DNA of 45,874 bases from a virus: IMG/VR virus record IMGVR_UViG_3300036806_000206, positions 1 through 45,874 of that record; one strand, 5' to 3'. How positions within the stretch are numbered: position 1 is the stretch's first letter; each line of letters begins with the position of its first letter. This document shows positions 45,371 to 45,874 of this stretch, in pieces. The notes beneath the pieces were generated by a model. That model was not told the DNA's origin and did not search any database. It saw nothing but the letters and a program-made list of their open reading frames with translations. Made by a program: the position numbers and the translations under genes.

Positions 45371-45874
45371 TGGCGCGTGAACTCTGGGCGAAAATTGCCG
45401 TTGAGATCATCCGAGACCCGAAGCTCGTTCCGCGCGAACCTTGGGAGCGTTGGCTCTGGCTCGGACTCATTTGTCTGACAAAAGAGATGACGGAGGAGGA
45501 CGGAATCCTCCGCGGCTACGACGCGCGCGCGCTCAACTCGGTGCTCGATCTCCAGGTGACGCCGGGCAGGGTTCGCGCCGCCCTTGAGGCGTTCGCGGCG
45601 GCGGGGATGGTAGTCCTCCGCCCCGACAACGCGATCGAGCTGATCCACTTCAAGAAGCGGCAATGGCTCCCGAAAGACTCACCTGAAGCGGTCCGGAAGC
45701 GGCAACAGGAATGGCGAGCCAAGCACAAGGGTAACGGGTCCGTAACGGGTAACGGCGCGGTAGTGAGTAACGGGGAAGTAACGGGAGAGTCTGCCCGTGA
45801 CATAACGGGTCCTCAATCCGTTACCCGTAACGGAGAGGAAGAGGAAGAGGAAGATACAGAGAAAGAAGAAGAAG
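45370..45874 (+). CDS. Replication initiator / replisome organiser, N-terminal part (continues at 1)
   Basis: Starts at ATG 45370 and runs off the right end; it continues at base 1 in the same frame to 651, about 342 aa in all. The first 115 residues match the N-terminal domain of phage replisome organisers: LWAKIAVEIIRDPKLVP, WERWLWLGLICLTKEMTEED, GILRGYDARALNSVL, FAAAGMVVLRPDNAIELIHF, and KRQQEWRAKH, a winged-helix origin binder. Iterons (GTAACGG) lie inside the gene just after this domain, and the acidic run follows. It would melt the origin and recruit the helicase machinery. Confidence 0.87.
   Translation, partial: MARELWAKIAVEIIRDPKLVPREPWERWLWLGLICLTKEMTEEDGILRGYDARALNSVLDLQVTPGRVRAALEAFAAAGMVVLRPDNAIELIHFKKRQWLPKDSPEAVRKRQQEWRAKHKGNGSVTGNGAVVSNGEVTGESARDITGPQSVTRNGEEEEEEDTEKEEE
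45731..45833. repeat. GTAACGG iteron cluster (candidate origin, left and overlapping half)
   Basis: Direct copies of GTAACGG begin at 45731, 45742, 45749, 45767, 45778 and 45827, with a variant (ATAACGG) at 45802 and an inverted copy at 45818; from 45749 on these equal the copies at 2-86. Gaps of 11 bases separate 45731/45742 and 45767/45778, about one helical turn. Eight copies in about 100 bases inside the initiator gene cannot be explained by its codons alone. Confidence 0.7.
45748..45874. repeat. Right copy of 127-bp terminal direct repeat
   Basis: Identical to 1-127; the end of a circular assembly. Features in it should be counted once. Confidence 0.93.

Overview
The window is a complete temperate double-stranded DNA bacteriophage genome (podovirus type) from a GC-rich host, most likely a proteobacterium. 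Its first 127 bases (1-127) are identical to its last 127 (45748-45874), and one reading frame runs across the join, so the molecule is a circle of 45,747 bp cut inside the replication initiator gene. The head genes (T7-like head-tail connector portal, scaffold, capsid and cement proteins in the style of Bordetella phage BPP-1), the gp11/gp12-like tail proteins, three large internal virion proteins and a tailspike identify the podovirus plan. A tyrosine integrase, an excisionase-like protein, a tRNA-like attP and a repressor/Cro-type switch show that it is temperate.

Layout. The control region lies at about 40455-41230. A repressor-like gene (minus strand, 40644-41171) and a small XRE-type Cro-like gene (plus strand, 41229-41453) diverge. 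Dyad-symmetric operator-like sites sit in the rightward promoter and upstream of the leftward operon. Rightward from 41229: a Mug113/T5orf172-type protein, a DUF1643 protein, a DNA methyltransferase, an HNH protein and the replication initiator. The initiator gene carries a cluster of GTAACGG iterons that looks like an internal origin, as in lambda O. After the join come about sixteen small, translationally coupled genes (648-5737), mostly unknown, many with zinc-ribbon cysteines or coiled coils. This arm ends at a strong intrinsic terminator (5808-5840).

The late region (5855-30865, plus strand) holds a polysaccharide lyase-like protein, small membrane proteins, terminase subunits, portal, scaffold, major capsid, cement protein, tail adaptor, tail nozzle, internal virion proteins, a tailspike with a Sec-type signal peptide, and a lysis cassette (holin-like protein, membrane protein with signal peptide, M15 peptidase endolysin). 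The only two sizeable gaps in this operon are each filled by a minus-strand gene for a membrane-targeted protein: a lipoprotein (16725-17048) and a small integral membrane protein (26929-27153). Both look like lysogenic-conversion 'morons'.

The leftward arm (40454 down to 30869, minus strand) starts with small unknown genes and continues with a recombination set: a Cas4-like PD-(D/E)XK exonuclease, a Sak4-type ATPase and an SSB-like protein. More small unknown genes follow, then excisionase and integrase. Next to the integrase stop lies a 22-bp segment resembling the 3' end of a tRNA-Glu gene (candidate attP). The arm ends with a second Mug113-type protein.

Main points of interest: the iteron origin inside the initiator gene; early promoters placed so that first genes would be leaderless; the two antisense envelope genes; an in-frame TGA in an otherwise conserved early gene; the lyase in the late operon; a terminase whose second nuclease acidic residue appears replaced; and a Q/pR'/tR'-like arrangement ahead of the late genes. 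No CRISPR array, tRNA gene, insertion sequence or reverse transcriptase was seen.
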